A stretch of DNA of 55,126 nucleotides from Acidobacteriota bacterium (GCA_022340585.1 JAJDNS010000026.1:1-55126), one strand, 5' to 3'; counted from the first letter of the stretch, positions 1 through 8,885 are shown. Numbers and translations: made by a program. The notes: generated by a model not told the origin, from the sequence alone.

Positions 1-8
1 ACCCGGGC

Positions 9-878
9 TCAGACCCGGCCCAGGGCCAGGCGGAGCAGGGCGGGATCGAAGTCCGCGAGGGCGCGGCCGAGCAGGAGGAGGCGCAGCCCCACCTGGTCGA
101 GGAGGCCGTTGTGCTTCCGGTAGTAGAGGAGGTGGCTGCGCTGGTAGGCCAGCCGGGCGCGCCCCGGCGTGTGCGCCATGCTCCGCCCGAGCTGGTGGCG
201 GACGGCGGCGGCCGGGGTGAACAGGACGCGCCAGCCCGCCTGGCGGATACGCCGACAGAGGTCTGCGTCCTCCTCGTAGAGGAAGAAGGCCTCGTCGAAC
301 CCACCGACGGCCTCGAAGGCCTTCCGCCGGGCGAGCAGGCACGCGCCCGACACCCAGTCCGGCTCCCGCTCGCGCGCGTGCCGTGCCGCGGCCTCGGCCA
401 CCGCCCGCGGCTCGCGACGACGGACGCCTCGCACGAGGCGTCGCTGGCGGCGCTCCGCTCCCAGGGTCAGGTCCGGGCCAGTGGAGACCTGCACGGTGCC
501 GTCGGGGTCGCGGGTGAGGGGGCCGGCCACGCCGACGTCAGGGGAGGACTCGACGGCGGCGACCAGGGTCTCGACGGCGCCCGGGGTGACCTCGGCGTCC
601 GGGTTGAGAAAGAGGATCAAGGGGGCGGTCGTGGCCCCCGCCCCCCGGTTGCAGGCGCGCGCGAAGCCCACGTTCGTCGGGCTGGCGAGGACCCGTGGAC
701 GCGCGGGGTGCTCCCGGGCGGCGTCGGCCGAGCCGTCCTCACTCGCGTTGTCGACGACCACGATCTCGAGGGGGATCTCCACGTGGCCGGCCAGGGAGTC
801 CAGGCAGGCTCCGAGCGTCTCTCGCGAGTGGAACGACACCACCACCACGGCCAGCGCCGGGGGGGACGGCGTGCTCAC
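9..878 (-). CDS. Family 2 glycosyltransferase (rhamnosyltransferase-like)
   Basis: This 289-residue protein should transfer a sugar from a nucleotide donor during cell-surface polysaccharide synthesis. The N-terminus has the GT-A start VVVVSFHS followed by VVVDNASEDGS. FLNPDAEV (about residues 90-97) replaces the classical DXD, and the acceptor-side motif FLYEEDADLCRR lies near residues 197-208. These are typical of the WbbL/rhamnosyltransferase branch of GT2, and there is no membrane segment. The GTG start overlaps the stop of the upstream glycosyltransferase gene by four bases (GTGA), so translation is probably coupled. It is the last gene of a three-gene leftward group. Donor and acceptor cannot be read from the sequence. 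Family is secure; specificity is unknown. Confidence 0.9.
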   Translation of the reverse strand: MSTPSPPALAVVVVSFHSRETLGACLDSLAGHVEIPLEIVVVDNASEDGSADAAREHPARPRVLASPTNVGFARACNRGAGATTAPLILFLNPDAEVTPGAVETLVAAVESSPDVGVAGPLTRDPDGTVQVSTGPDLTLGAERRQRRLVRGVRRREPRAVAEAAARHAREREPDWVSGACLLARRKAFEAVGGFDEAFFLYEEDADLCRRIRQAGWRVLFTPAAAVRHQLGRSMAHTPGRARLAYQRSHLLYYRKHNGLLDQVGLRLLLLGRALADFDPALLRLALGRV

Positions 879-1996
879 CGCCCCGCCGCCTGGAGGAGGA
901 CTTCGCGGGTGAGGGTGGCGGCGCGGTCCCAGGAGTACTCTCCCGCGAGAGCGCGCCCGGCGGTCCTCAGGCGCTCGCGGAGCAGCGGGTCAGTGAGGAT
1001 GTCGTCGAGGGCCCTGGCCACCACGGATTCGTCCCGGGGGGGGACGAGGAGCGCGGCGGGAGCGAAGATCTCGCCGAGCGACGGGGCTTCGCCGACGACC
1101 AGGGGGACCCCTCTCGCCGCCGCCTCGAGGGCCGGCAGCCCGAAGCCCTCGTACTCGGAGAGGGAGACCGCGGCGTCGGCGGCCGCGTAGCGGTCGGCAA
1201 GACCCGCCTCGTCCACGAACCCCGACAGCCGCACCCGGTCGCCGAGACCGAGGGACGCGACGAGACCCGGCAAGTCGAGGCGAGGGTGAGTGCGGTTCTC
1301 GCCCACCAGGTCGAGGACGAGCCCGGGGTGGCGCGGGGCGAGCCGGGCGACCGCGCGCAGCAGCTCCGGGGCGCACCGACGGTTCAGCACGGCCCCCACG
1401 CTGATGACCAGGGGGCCCGAGAGCCCGAGGCGGCGCCGGGCCTCCTCGCGGGGGGGCGAGGGGGGCAGGTCGTCGTCGGGGCCTTCCGGGACGTGATGGG
1501 CCCGCTCGGCGGCGGCCGGGAAGCGGTGAACCACCTCTCGGCGAGTGAACTCGGAGGGCACCAGAAGGGCGCGGGAGGCTCGGACGCTCAGGGAGGTGAG
1601 CAGGCGGCGGCGTATGGCGTGCCGGAGCGGGAAGTCCTGGGGATGGGAGAAGAAGGACAGGTCGTGGACCGTGGTCACGCGGGGGACGCCCAGGGAGAGC
1701 GGGCAGGCGTAGGCGGGGGAGAAGAACACGTCGAGGGGATCGCCGGCGGCGGCCGCGGGAAGCCGGCGCTCCTGCCAGACGAGTCCGTGGGCGCTCCCAT
1801 CGCCCACCGGGCGGCAGGTGATCGCGGAGTGCTCGAGGACCGGGTCTTTGGGGGCGGGGCCGGAGAAGTAGACGACGAGCTGGTCGCCCGTCCCGCACCA
1901 GCGGCGGAGGAGGTTTCGCAGGTAGCGTCCGACCCCGGTGGGCCGGCCCTGGAGCTCCCGACCGTCGATGCCGACGACGAGAGGGCTATTGACCAA
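875..1996 (-). CDS. Family 4 glycosyltransferase
   Basis: This 373-residue GT-B enzyme probably builds a surface glycan using a nucleotide-sugar donor with retention of configuration. The N-terminal acceptor domain opens with VVGIDGRELQGRPTGVGRYL. The C-terminal donor domain carries the GT4 signature SEYEGFGLPALEAA (EX7E-type, near residues 279-292) followed by GVPLVV. The TTG start is preceded by GGAAGG and overlaps the end of the upstream GT4 gene by 11 bases, so the start is slightly uncertain. The neighbouring gene is a second GT4 with the same PTGVG motif, suggesting consecutive sugar additions to one glycan. Family is secure; substrate is unknown. Confidence 0.88.
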   Translation of the reverse strand: MVNSPLVVGIDGRELQGRPTGVGRYLRNLLRRWCGTGDQLVVYFSGPAPKDPVLEHSAITCRPVGDGSAHGLVWQERRLPAAAAGDPLDVFFSPAYACPLSLGVPRVTTVHDLSFFSHPQDFPLRHAIRRRLLTSLSVRASRALLVPSEFTRREVVHRFPAAAERAHHVPEGPDDDLPPSPPREEARRRLGLSGPLVISVGAVLNRRCAPELLRAVARLAPRHPGLVLDLVGENRTHPRLDLPGLVASLGLGDRVRLSGFVDEAGLADRYAAADAAVSLSEYEGFGLPALEAAARGVPLVVGEAPSLGEIFAPAALLVPPRDESVVARALDDILTDPLLRERLRTAGRALAGEYSWDRAATLTREVLLQAAGR

Positions 1997-3101
1997 GGAC
2001 CTTCCGGTAGAAGGCCAGCGTTCGGGCGGCGGTGTCGTGCCAGTCGAAGAGCTGGCTGCGCTCCAGCCCCCGGCGCCTCAGGCCGTCTGCGGCGTCGGGG
2101 TCGTCCAGGAGTCTCTCGATCGCCCGGGCGAGGGCGCTGGCGTCTCCCGGGTCGACGAGCGCGGCGGCGTCCCCCGCGACCTCTTCGAGGGCAGATCCCC
2201 GGGTGCAGATGACGGGCAGGCCGGCGGCCATGGCCTCGACCACGGGCAGGCCGAAGCCCTCCTCGAGGGACGGCAGCACCAGCACCGAGGACGCCGCCAT
2301 GAGGGCGCGGACGTCGCTGCGGGGCAGGTAGCCGGTGGCCCGGATCTGGGGCCCCACCCGGCGGCCCCCCTGGGACCACGACGAGCCGGGCCCGGCCAGG
2401 ATGAGCGGGGGCACCTCCCGGCGCCGACGGGACAGGTTCAGGTAGGCCATCACCAGGGAGACGAGGTTCTTTCGTTTCTCGTCGCTGCCGACGTAGAGGA
2501 TCCCGCCCCGGGGGAGACGGAGCCGACTCAGGCTCCGGTCGACCACCTCGTCGGACACGGGCTCCTGGAAGTCGCGGTCGACTCCGAGGGGGGTCACGGC
2601 GATCTTCTCCGGGGGCACGTCGAGGAGGCGTCGGGCCTCCGACGCGGTGTGCTCGGAGACGCAGAGGATTCCGTCGGCCTGGCGCGCGTGCTTGCGGACG
2701 AGGTCCACGTAGTCGCGGCGGATCTCGGCATCCGACAGCTCCGGGTGCTTCAGGAAGAAGAGGTCGTGGATGGTGACGATCCGTCGCGCGTGTCGGGCGG
2801 GGACGAGGAGGGGATGGGGGGAGTGGACGAGGTCGAGGGGAGCTCCCACGAGCCGGTCGAGAGGAGGCCAGCCCAGGCGGTTCCACGCGAGGTTCAACGC
2901 CTTCACCGGCAACCGCCGATCCACGAGGTGCACGTTGTAGGGCCAGCTGCGGGAGGGGTAGCGGTCCTTGATGGAGGCCGAGAAGAAATGGAACCGGTCG
3001 TCCGGCGCCATGGCCGGCAGCCGCTCCGCGAGGCCGAGGACGTAGGTCCCCACCCCGGTGGGCTGCGAGAGCGAGGGCCGCAGGTCGAGGCCGAAGTGCA
3101 T
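1986..3101 (-). CDS. Family 4 glycosyltransferase
   Basis: This 371-residue GT-B glycosyltransferase is similar in plan to its downstream neighbour. The N-terminus is MHFGLDLRPSLSQPTGVGTYV. A conserved VTIHDLFFLKHPE segment sits mid-protein, and the donor-site motif LEEGFGLPVVEAMAAG lies near residues 281-296, typical of mannosyl/glucosyl GT4 enzymes. It is the first gene of the leftward three-gene set and diverges from the UDP-glucose dehydrogenase gene across 83 bases. There is no Shine-Dalgarno before the ATG, and a TATCAT -10-like box ends 10 bases upstream, so the mRNA may be leaderless. Acceptor and sugar are not deducible. Confidence 0.9.
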   Translation of the reverse strand: MHFGLDLRPSLSQPTGVGTYVLGLAERLPAMAPDDRFHFFSASIKDRYPSRSWPYNVHLVDRRLPVKALNLAWNRLGWPPLDRLVGAPLDLVHSPHPLLVPARHARRIVTIHDLFFLKHPELSDAEIRRDYVDLVRKHARQADGILCVSEHTASEARRLLDVPPEKIAVTPLGVDRDFQEPVSDEVVDRSLSRLRLPRGGILYVGSDEKRKNLVSLVMAYLNLSRRRREVPPLILAGPGSSWSQGGRRVGPQIRATGYLPRSDVRALMAASSVLVLPSLEEGFGLPVVEAMAAGLPVICTRGSALEEVAGDAAALVDPGDASALARAIERLLDDPDAADGLRRRGLERSQLFDWHDTAARTLAFYRKVLGQ

Positions 3102-3111
3102 GGGTTTCTAG

Positions 3112-3117
3112 ATGATA
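3112..3117 (-). promoter_or_regulatory. Candidate -10 box (TATCAT) of the glycosyltransferase operon
   Basis: Read on the minus strand, TATCAT lies 10 bases before the ATG at 3101. No convincing -35 is visible and there is no ribosome binding site between, so transcription would begin at or within a few bases of the start codon. This is weak on its own but matches the layout at ilvE and the kinase gene. Confidence 0.35.
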
Positions 3118-3184
3118 GCAGGAGCCCGAGGACAGTTGTGCTACTCTCAACGGTCGTTCGGACCGGCATCGGAGGACCAAGGGA

Positions 3185-4483
3185 TTGGACATCGGAGTCG
3201 TCGGAACCGGCTACGTGGGGCTGGTCGTGGGAGCGTGCCTGGCCGAGACCGGCAACACGGTCCGGTGTGTCGACGCCGACGGCGAGAAGGTCGCCCGCCT
3301 GCGGGCCGGTGAGATCCCCATCTACGAGCCGGGGCTCGAGGAGATGGTCCCCCGCAACGTGGCCGAGGAGCGCCTCGACTTCACCACCGACCTCGAGTCG
3401 GCGGTCCAGGCCAGCGAGGTGATCTTCATCGCCGTGGGCACCCCCCAGGACGAGGACGGGTCGGCCGACCTGAGGCACGTCCTGGAGGTGGCGGGAGGAA
3501 TCGGCCGGGCGATGAACGGCGACAAGATCGTGGTCAACAAGTCGACGGTGCCGGTGGGCACGGCGGCGAAGGTCCGGGAGGTCGTGGCCGCCCTCACCAC
3601 CCACCGCGTGTCGGTGGTGTCGAACCCCGAGTTCCTCAAGGAGGGCACCGCGGTCGACGACTTCCTGCGGCCGGACCGGGTGGTCATCGGGACCGACGAC
3701 CCGGACGTCGAAGCGGTGATGCGGCGTCTCTACCAGCCCTTCGTCCTCACCGGCAAGCCGATCATCGTCATGGACCCGGCCTCGGCGGAGCTGACCAAGT
3801 ACGCCGCCAACGCGCTGCTCGCCAGTCGGATCTCGTTCATGAACGAGATCGCCAACTACTGCGACAAGGTGGGCGCGGACGTCCGGAGCGTTCGGATGGG
3901 CATCGGATCGGACAGCCGCCTCGGGGCGTCGTTCCTGTTTCCCGGGGTGGGCTACGGGGGCTCGTGCTTTCCCAAGGACGTGAAGGCGCTGATCCGGATG
4001 GGTCACGAGGCCGAGACCCCGATGCACGTCATCGAGGCCGTGGAGCGGACCAACGAGGCCCAGAAGTCGATCCTGGTCCCCCGGATCGCCCGCCACCTGG
4101 GCGGCCTCGAGGGGAAGGTGGTGGCGATCTGGGGCCTCGCGTTCAAGCCCCGGACCGACGACATGCGGGAGGCCCCGGCCATCGCCATCATCGAGGGGCT
4201 CCTCGCCGCCGGGGCGACGGTCCGAGCCTACGATCCCAAGGCGGAGGAGGTGGCCCGGACCCTCTTCGGCGACCGCATCGTCCTCTGCGGCCGCGCCTAC
4301 GAGGCGGTGAGGGGGGCCGACGCCCTGGTGGTGGTGACGGAGTGGAACGAGTTCCGGGAGCCCGACTTCCAGAAGCTGAAGGCGCGCATGCGCCACCCCG
4401 CTCTCTTCGACGGGCGGGACATCTACAATCCCCAGGCGGTGAGGGACATGGGCTTCCACTACGAGGGAATCGGCCGGCGATGA
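3185..4483 (+). CDS. ugd: UDP-glucose 6-dehydrogenase
   Basis: Oxidises UDP-glucose twice with NAD+ to UDP-glucuronate, a precursor for acidic exopolysaccharides. Its 432 residues match the family. The N-terminal Rossmann motif is GVVGTGYVGLVVGACLAE, with GTPQDEDGSADL in the NAD domain. The catalytic cysteine is Cys261 in GVGYGGSCFPKDV, and the C-terminal UDP-binding domain contains WGLAFKPRTDDMREAP. The start is TTG: GGAGGA at 3171-3176 lies 8 bases upstream and the Rossmann fold begins at once. Its stop overlaps the next start (ATGA), coupling it to a polyprenyl-phosphate-type glycosyltransferase, while three glycosyltransferases diverge on the other strand. Together this is a surface polysaccharide locus. 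A GDP-mannose dehydrogenase is less likely from the motif spacing. Confidence 0.95.
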   Translation: MDIGVVGTGYVGLVVGACLAETGNTVRCVDADGEKVARLRAGEIPIYEPGLEEMVPRNVAEERLDFTTDLESAVQASEVIFIAVGTPQDEDGSADLRHVLEVAGGIGRAMNGDKIVVNKSTVPVGTAAKVREVVAALTTHRVSVVSNPEFLKEGTAVDDFLRPDRVVIGTDDPDVEAVMRRLYQPFVLTGKPIIVMDPASAELTKYAANALLASRISFMNEIANYCDKVGADVRSVRMGIGSDSRLGASFLFPGVGYGGSCFPKDVKALIRMGHEAETPMHVIEAVERTNEAQKSILVPRIARHLGGLEGKVVAIWGLAFKPRTDDMREAPAIAIIEGLLAAGATVRAYDPKAEEVARTLFGDRIVLCGRAYEAVRGADALVVVTEWNEFREPDFQKLKARMRHPALFDGRDIYNPQAVRDMGFHYEGIGRR

Positions 4484-5208
4484 CGGCCTCGGCGCGCATC
4501 CAGCCCCGGCGGACCCCCCTCGTGGATCCCCTGCTGACCGTGGTGATGCCGGTCTTCAACGAGAGGTCCACGGTCGAGGAGATCGTGGACCGGGTGCTGG
4601 CGGTCCCGGTGCGCATCGAGCTCATCGCGGTGGACGACGCCTCCACCGACGGAAGCGTCGAGATCCTCGAGAAGCTCTCCCGGGAGAAGGGCTTCCGCCT
4701 TCTCCGCCAGGAGCGAAATCAGGGGAAGGGCGCCGCCGTCCGGCGGGGCATCGAGGCCGCCACCGGCGACGTGATCGTGGTCCAGGACGCCGACCTCGAG
4801 TACAGCCCCGAGGAGTACCCCGACCTTCTCGACCTCATCGCCAAGGGGAAGGCCGACGCCGTCTTCGGGAGCCGGTTCATCGGTCGGCACCGTTGCCACC
4901 TCTTCACCCACTACCTCGCCAACCTGTTCCTGAACCTCGTCACCAACGTGCTCTACAACACGACCATGACCGACATGGAAACCTGCTTCAAGGCGGTCCG
5001 GTCCGACGTCCTGAAGGACCTGGCCCTGAAGAGCGACCGCTTCGGGATCGAGCCCGAGATCACCGCCAAGCTCTTCAAGCGCGGAGCCCGCGTCTACGAG
5101 GTCCCCATCACCTACGAGGGTCGCGACTACAGCGAGGGGAAGAAGATCACCTGGAGGGACGGCTTCCCGGCCCTCTGGACCCTGCTGAGGTACCGCTTCA
5201 CGGACTAG
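4480..5208 (+). CDS. Family 2 glycosyltransferase, polyprenyl-phosphate (dolichyl-phosphate mannose/glucose synthase-like)
   Basis: This 242-residue GT-A enzyme probably loads a hexose from a nucleotide sugar onto polyprenyl phosphate on the inner face of the membrane. It shows LLTVVMPVFNE, the donor-site VDDASTDGS, NQGKGAAVRRG, the metal-binding DADLEY (DXD) and the DPM-synthase-like TDMETCFKAVR and FGIEPEITAKLFKRG motifs. No C-terminal membrane helices are present, so it is the short soluble form. The ATG at 4480 overlaps the ugd stop by four bases and is preferred over in-frame upstream codons because the recognisable protein begins there. Family is well supported; donor is unknown. Confidence 0.9.
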   Translation: MTASARIQPRRTPLVDPLLTVVMPVFNERSTVEEIVDRVLAVPVRIELIAVDDASTDGSVEILEKLSREKGFRLLRQERNQGKGAAVRRGIEAATGDVIVVQDADLEYSPEEYPDLLDLIAKGKADAVFGSRFIGRHRCHLFTHYLANLFLNLVTNVLYNTTMTDMETCFKAVRSDVLKDLALKSDRFGIEPEITAKLFKRGARVYEVPITYEGRDYSEGKKITWRDGFPALWTLLRYRFTD

Positions 5209-5225
5209 CGGCGGCCCCCGAGGCC

Positions 5226-5255
5226 TTGCCGGCGGGAGGGGTCCGCCGGTATACT
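5226..5255 (+). promoter_or_regulatory. Sigma70-type promoter with a GC-rich inverted repeat in its spacer
   Basis: TTGCCG (5226-5231) and TATACT (5250-5255) are separated by 18 bases, ahead of the ABC exporter operon. A perfect 7-bp inverted repeat, CCGGCGG (5229-5235) and CCGCCGG (5243-5249), overlaps the -35 box and abuts the -10. It could be the terminator stem of the preceding gene or an operator; there is no T-run. Confidence 0.5.
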
Positions 5256-5337
5256 AGATGTTTCGGCCGCCAGCTAAACGTCTGCCGGCCAAGGAGATGA
5301 GGCCATAGCCCCTCCCAGGTCCCCCCTTCATCCGACC

Positions 5338-7149
5338 GTGACCGGGCCACGCCGGTCGAAGCGACAGCGTTGGTTGGAAGAGCTGCGCGCGACGGGGGCG
5401 GGTCTGCGCGGTGAGTTGGGGCTGTTCCGGCGGCTGTTCAGCTACACGCGCCCCTACCGGGGGCGCCTGCTCTTCTCCTGGCTGGCGACGGCGGGATACG
5501 CGGCCTCCGGCGCGGCCCTCGTGGCCCAGATGAAGCCCATCTTCGACAAGGCCCTGTTCGCCGGCGAGGACGTGGGCCGCCTCTCCGTCACCATCCTCGT
5601 CCTGTACGCGATCAAGGGCATCTCGTCCTACTTCTCCACGACCCTCGTGGCCGACGCCGGCCAGCACGCGGTGACCGACCTCCGGAACACCCTGTACCGG
5701 CACGTTCTCGGGCAGTCGTTCGCGTTCCTCGGGCGGAGCAGCACCGGCACGCTGATGAGCCACATCACCACCGACGTGGAGAAGATCCAGGCCGCGGTGT
5801 CGGAGCTGGCCGGCGACCTCCTCAAGGAGGGGCTCACCATCATCGGGTTGCTGACGGTGCTCCTCTACATGGACTGGCTCCTGGCCGTCATCTCTCTCGT
5901 CGGGATGCCCCTGGCCCTGCATCCCCTCTTCCGCCTCGGCCAGCGGCTGCGCGCGTCCAACGAGACCTCGCTGCGCCGGTGGCGGGACATCTCGGAGATC
6001 CTCCAGGAGACGATCTCCGGGTTCCGCGTGGTCAAGGCCTTCCGGATGGAGAAGTTCGAGATCGGGCGCTTCCGCCGGGCCTCGGCCCGCCTGCTCAACG
6101 TCAACATGCGGATCACCCGGACGACCGCGGTCCTGCCGCCCCTGATGGAGTTCGTGGGCGGTCTCGCCATGGTGGGGGCGTTGCTCTACGGGAGCTTCGC
6201 CATCCAGAAGGGCTACCTGACGACCGGGGCGTTCGTCGCGTTCCTGACCGCGCTGTTCGCCATGTACACGCCCATCAAGCGGCTGTCCCGGGTCAACGCC
6301 ACCCTCCAGGCGGCGCTGGCCGCGGGCTCGCGGGTCTTCGAGGTCCTCGACCGCCACGACGAGGTGCCGGAGGCGGCGGACGCGGTGGCCCTACCGCGGA
6401 TGAAGGGTGAGATCGAGTACCGCAGCGTCGGGTTCTCGTACGCGGACGGCCACGCCGCCATCCTCCGCAACGTCAGCTTCGTGGCCCGTCCGGGCGAGGT
6501 GGTGGCGATCGTCGGGACCAGCGGGGCGGGCAAGACCACGCTGGTGAATCTCCTGCCCCGGTTCTACGACGTCACCGCGGGCGCGGTCCTCATCGACGGG
6601 ATCGACGTGCGGCAGGCCACCCTCGGGAGCCTCCGCCGCCAGGTCGGCCTCGTGACCCAGGAGACGGTGCTCTTCAACGACACCGTCTTCGCCAACATCG
6701 CCTACGGTCTCGATGACGTCGACCCCGCGGCGGTGGAGTCGGCGGCCCGGGCGGCCTTCGCACACGATTTCATCCTCGACCTCCGCCGGCGCTACGACAC
6801 CGTGATCGGGGAGCGGGGGAGCCGCCTCTCCGGAGGACAGAAGCAGCGAATCGCCATCGCCCGGGCCCTCCTCAAGAACCCCCCGATCCTGATCCTGGAC
6901 GAGGCCACGTCGGCCCTCGACGCCGAGTCGGAGCGGCTGGTGCAGTCGGCCCTCGCGAACCTGATGGCCGGACGGACCACCCTCGTCATCGCCCACCGCC
7001 TGGCCACCGTGCGGGACGCCGACCGGATCGTGGTCCTGGAAGGCGGCGAGGTCCGGGAGGTGGGTCGTCACGAGGAACTCCTCCGGCGCGAGGGTGGGAT
7101 CTACAACCGGCTCCACGATCTCCAGTTCACCGCGGAGGAGACGGCGTGA
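5338..7149 (+). CDS. msbA: Lipid A export-type ABC transporter (MsbA-like), fused membrane and ATPase domains
   Basis: This 603-residue half-transporter is expected to act as a homodimer flipping a lipid such as lipid A core across the inner membrane. Residues about 25-320 hold the six-helix ABC exporter domain, including FSYTRPYRGRLL and LMSHITTDVEKIQ. The ATPase domain has Walker A VGTSGAGKTT (residues 392-401), Q-loop LVTQETVLFND, signature LSGGQKQRIAIARALL (near 498), Walker B ILILDEATSALD and the IAHRL switch histidine. The GTG start has no clear Shine-Dalgarno, so the true start could be slightly different. Its stop overlaps yicC (GTGA). The family is certain; MsbA rather than a general multidrug exporter is inferred from length and motifs. 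Confidence 0.88.
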   Translation: MTGPRRSKRQRWLEELRATGAGLRGELGLFRRLFSYTRPYRGRLLFSWLATAGYAASGAALVAQMKPIFDKALFAGEDVGRLSVTILVLYAIKGISSYFSTTLVADAGQHAVTDLRNTLYRHVLGQSFAFLGRSSTGTLMSHITTDVEKIQAAVSELAGDLLKEGLTIIGLLTVLLYMDWLLAVISLVGMPLALHPLFRLGQRLRASNETSLRRWRDISEILQETISGFRVVKAFRMEKFEIGRFRRASARLLNVNMRITRTTAVLPPLMEFVGGLAMVGALLYGSFAIQKGYLTTGAFVAFLTALFAMYTPIKRLSRVNATLQAALAAGSRVFEVLDRHDEVPEAADAVALPRMKGEIEYRSVGFSYADGHAAILRNVSFVARPGEVVAIVGTSGAGKTTLVNLLPRFYDVTAGAVLIDGIDVRQATLGSLRRQVGLVTQETVLFNDTVFANIAYGLDDVDPAAVESAARAAFAHDFILDLRRRYDTVIGERGSRLSGGQKQRIAIARALLKNPPILILDEATSALDAESERLVQSALANLMAGRTTLVIAHRLATVRDADRIVVLEGGEVREVGRHEELLRREGGIYNRLHDLQFTAEETA

Positions 7150-8030
7150 TCCGCTCCATGACCGGCTTCGGCTCCGCGGTCCACGAGACCGAGGCCGTGC
7201 GCGCCGGAGTGAGCGCCCGGAGCCTCAACCACCGCTACCTCGACGTCACCGTTCACGTGCCCCGCCGTCTCCAGCCCCTGGAGGTCGAGATCAAGGACGC
7301 GGTGGGGCGGGTGGTCCGTCGGGGCCGCGTCGAGATCTCACTCCAGGCCGCCCTCCCCGAAGGACCCGTCGAGGAGGTCGTCCCCTCACGTCCCCTGGTG
7401 GCGTCCCTCGTGCGGTCTCTCCGGGACATGCAGAACGAGTTCGGCATCGAGGGGGGAATGTCCGTCTCGGACCTCGTCCGCTTTCCCGGGGCCCTCGAGC
7501 GCACCGAGTCCCGGGCGGCCCTCGCTCCAGAGACCAGAGAGACCCTCCTGGGCCTGGTGGGTCAGGCCCTCGAAGGCCTCGACGCCATGAGGGTGGCGGA
7601 GGGACAGAGGCTTCGGGAGGAGCTGGAGCGAGCCCTGGATGCGGTCGAGGCGGGAGCGGACGGCATCGAGCAGCGAGCGGAGGAGACCCGCGAGCCGCGA
7701 CAGGCGGCGCTGCTCGAGAAGGCCCAGGCCCTGGCGGGGGAGCTGGGTCTCGAGGACAGCCGGCTCTACCAGGAGGTGGTGCGCTCGGTGGAGCGCCACG
7801 ACGTGGCCGAAGAGATCCAGCGGCTGCGCAGCCACGTCGCCATGTCCCGTGAGCTGCTGGCCGCCGAGGGCGCCCCGTCCGGCAAGCGCCTGGACTTCCT
7901 CGCGCAGGAGCTGATGCGCGAGGCCAACACCATCGGGTCGAAGGTGGCGGACGCGACCCAGGTGCAGGCCGTGGTGGGCCTCAAGGCGGAGATCGAGCGG
8001 CTCCGCGAGCAGGTGCAGAACGTTGAGTGA
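7146..8030 (+). CDS. yicC: YicC/YloC family endoribonuclease
   Basis: This 294-residue protein belongs to the YicC family, whose members have been shown to be endoribonucleases. The N-terminus MIRSMTGFGSA is the family hallmark, followed by SLNHRYLDV. The C-terminal DUF1732 region GKRLDFLAQELMREANTIGSK (split here for length: GKRLDFLAQE, then LMREANTIGSK) is also diagnostic. The middle is rich in Glu and Arg and likely helical. The GTG start overlaps the ABC exporter stop by four bases, and the stop overlaps the candidate TTG start of gmk. The order yicC-gmk-rpoZ-coaBC is widely conserved, so identification is secure although its cellular role is incompletely understood. Confidence 0.93.
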   Translation: MIRSMTGFGSAVHETEAVRAGVSARSLNHRYLDVTVHVPRRLQPLEVEIKDAVGRVVRRGRVEISLQAALPEGPVEEVVPSRPLVASLVRSLRDMQNEFGIEGGMSVSDLVRFPGALERTESRAALAPETRETLLGLVGQALEGLDAMRVAEGQRLREELERALDAVEAGADGIEQRAEETREPRQAALLEKAQALAGELGLEDSRLYQEVVRSVERHDVAEEIQRLRSHVAMSRELLAAEGAPSGKRLDFLAQELMREANTIGSKVADATQVQAVVGLKAEIERLREQVQNVE

Positions 8031-8664
8031 GCGGATGCCCAGCGTGGTGGTGGTCTCTGCCCCGTCCGGGGCGGGGAAGACCACCGTGCTCTCCCGGGTC
8101 CTGGAGCGGATGCCGGGCCTGCGCTTCTCGGTGTCCCACACCACCCGGGACCCCCGCCCCGGCGAGCGCGACGGGGTGGAGTACCACTTCGTCGATCGGA
8201 GCTCCTTCGAGGAGCTGCGTGCGGCGGGACGACTGCTCGAGTGGGCGGAGGTGCACGGGAACCTCTACGGCACCGCCATCGCCGAGCTGGCGCGGGCCCG
8301 GGCCGAGGGCCTGGACCTGCTTCTCGACGTGGACGTGCAGGGCGCGGCCCAGGTCCGCGAGAAGCTGCCGGACGCCGTCACCGTCTTCGTTCTGCCCCCC
8401 TCCTACGAGGTCCTGGAGCGACGGCTCCGGGGGCGGGGCCAGGACGACGAGCCCACGATCAGGCGCCGTCTCGCCGCGGCCGGCCGCGAGCTGCACGCCT
8501 TCGTGCGCTACGATTACGCCATCGTCAACGACGACCTGGACGGCTGCGCCGGCGCGCTCGAGTCCATCGTGCGCGCCGCGCGGTGTCGGGTCAGCCACGC
8601 CGCCGAGGAGGCGCGGGCCATCGAGAGAACGTTCGAGTCGGCAAAGGAGAAAGAGAAGGCATGA
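8023..8664 (+). CDS. gmk: Guanylate kinase
   Basis: Phosphorylates GMP to GDP with ATP in the cytosol, an essential step of guanine nucleotide synthesis. It shows the P-loop SAPSGAGKTT near the N-terminus, then SVSHTTRDPRPGE and GVEYHFVD for GMP binding, and LLDVDVQGA, all typical. The TTG at 8023 gives 213 residues and overlaps yicC by 8 bases. An in-frame ATG at 8035 would give 209 residues and is an equally reasonable start; neither has a strong Shine-Dalgarno. The stop overlaps the rpoZ start (ATGA), so kinase and omega subunit are probably translated together. Confidence 0.95.
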   Translation: MSERMPSVVVVSAPSGAGKTTVLSRVLERMPGLRFSVSHTTRDPRPGERDGVEYHFVDRSSFEELRAAGRLLEWAEVHGNLYGTAIAELARARAEGLDLLLDVDVQGAAQVREKLPDAVTVFVLPPSYEVLERRLRGRGQDDEPTIRRRLAAAGRELHAFVRYDYAIVNDDLDGCAGALESIVRAARCRVSHAAEEARAIERTFESAKEKEKA

Positions 8665-8885
8665 GTCAGGTGTTTCTTCCCCGGGACGTGGATTCCAAGT
8701 TCCGCTTCATCACCGTCGCCGCGCAGCGGGCCAAGCAGCTGCAGAGCGGGGCCAAGCCCCGCGTCGACACCCGCAGTCGCAAGTCCACTCGCGTCGCGGT
8801 CGAGGAGACCATCGCGGGTGCGGTCTCGTGGGAGGTGCGAGACGAGCTCCCCGAGATCGAGGGCGAGGAGGGGGAGGAAGCCTAG
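8661..8885 (+). CDS. rpoZ: DNA-directed RNA polymerase omega subunit
   Basis: This 74-residue omega subunit helps assemble and stabilise RNA polymerase by clamping the beta-prime C-terminus. The conserved core is FRFITVAAQRAKQLQSGAKP followed by TRVAVEETIAG, and the tail is acidic. The ATG at 8661 overlaps the gmk stop and lies 3' to an AAGGAG-like site. A longer in-frame reading starting inside gmk was rejected because the family begins here. The linkage to gmk is the classical gmk-rpoZ arrangement. Confidence 0.92.
   Translation: MSQVFLPRDVDSKFRFITVAAQRAKQLQSGAKPRVDTRSRKSTRVAVEETIAGAVSWEVRDELPEIEGEEGEEA

Noticed and set aside
5297..5308. ATG AGG CCA TAG after GGAG in the ABC exporter leader
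   Set aside because: A three-codon frame with no conservation evidence.
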